NCBI GenBank assembly: GCA_024278395.1
Contig: JAJRTG010000055.1
Location: 1 to 6,539, forward strand
Source: Fidelibacterota bacterium
GTDB lineage: Bacteria; Bipolaricaulota; Bipolaricaulia; UBA7950; UBA9294
Length of the DNA: 6,539 nt
Direction: 5' to 3'
Position 1 is the first letter of the stretch. Every line of letters begins with the position of its first letter. The translations under genes and the position numbers were made by a program. The notes below the pieces were generated by a model. It saw nothing but the letters and a program-made list of their open reading frames with translations. It was not told where the DNA came from and ran no database searches. Below are positions 6,476 to 6,539 of this stretch, piece by piece.

Positions 6476-6539
6476 TTACTTCTTCCCTTTCTTGCCGGTC
6501 CCCCCGTGCTTGTGCCCCGATCCGTGGGAGGCTCCTTCG
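6476..6539 (-). CDS. C-terminal tail of an unidentified protein (truncated by window edge)
   Basis: Only the last 20 complete codons and the TAA (6478-6476) are inside the window. The tail reads EGASHGSGHKHGG and then TGKKGKK: a His/Gly/Ser stretch that turns lysine-rich at the very end. It is low in complexity, basic and probably disordered. The intrinsic terminator just downstream supports this as a genuine gene end. Basic tails of this kind occur on nucleic-acid-binding proteins, and His-rich tails on metal-handling proteins, but twenty residues do not identify a family. Confidence 0.6.
   Translation of the reverse strand, partial: EGASHGSGHKHGGTGKKGKK

Noticed and set aside
1..6539. Mobile element, phage, CRISPR or defence island
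   Set aside because: There are no transposase or integrase motifs, terminal repeats, spaced direct repeats or clear composition breaks; all recognisable genes are housekeeping or transport genes.

Overview
This is an ordinary chromosomal window from a GC-rich bacterium (roughly 60% G+C or a little more). It is densely packed with short or overlapping gene junctions and mixed ATG/GTG/TTG starts. The taxon cannot be fixed from the sequence. An Obg/DRG-type TGS GTPase, a single-RCK-unit TrkA and an ATPase-degenerate PriA suggest a lineage away from model proteobacteria and firmicutes. A deep-branching uncultured phylum (for example Bipolaricaulota-like) or a Deinococcus/actinobacteria-like lineage is possible, but this is a weak guess.

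Layout, left to right. Positions 1-636 (+) hold the C-terminal part of a TGS-domain GTPase whose P-loop lies off the left edge. It converges tail-to-tail on the minus-strand operon, and the two stop codons share one CTAG tetramer at 633-636. The operon, read from right to left, is trkA (6228-5566), trkH (5569-4052), an ArsB/NhaD-family ion transporter (4014-2713) and priA (2687-633). Its junctions are a 4-bp ATGA overlap, a 37-nt gap and a 25-nt gap. A strong extended -10 promoter at 6254-6282 (-) lies just upstream of trkA and gives a leader of only about 20 nt with a near-perfect Shine-Dalgarno sequence in front of a TTG start. Further right is a 247-nt intergenic region carrying that promoter, a dyad, and a strong intrinsic terminator. 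The terminator ends another minus-strand gene, of which only the Lys/Gly/His-rich C-terminal tail (6476-6539) is visible.

How the genes work together: TrkA (cytosolic RCK regulator) and TrkH (membrane pore) form a potassium uptake system. The ArsB/NhaD-family carrier next to them plausibly exports Na+ (or arsenite) in exchange for H+, so the first three genes look like a monovalent-cation, pH or osmotic homeostasis unit. PriA, the replication-restart initiator, is co-directional and probably read through from the same promoter. No functional link to ion transport is evident.

The most notable observation is that PriA keeps its 3'-DNA-binding, winged-helix and eight-cysteine zinc-binding regions while its helicase motifs (Walker A, DEEH, SAT, GRAGR) are eroded. 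It should therefore be a pseudohelicase. I found no mobile element, CRISPR array, tRNA or rRNA, and no evidence of a novel defence or mobile system.
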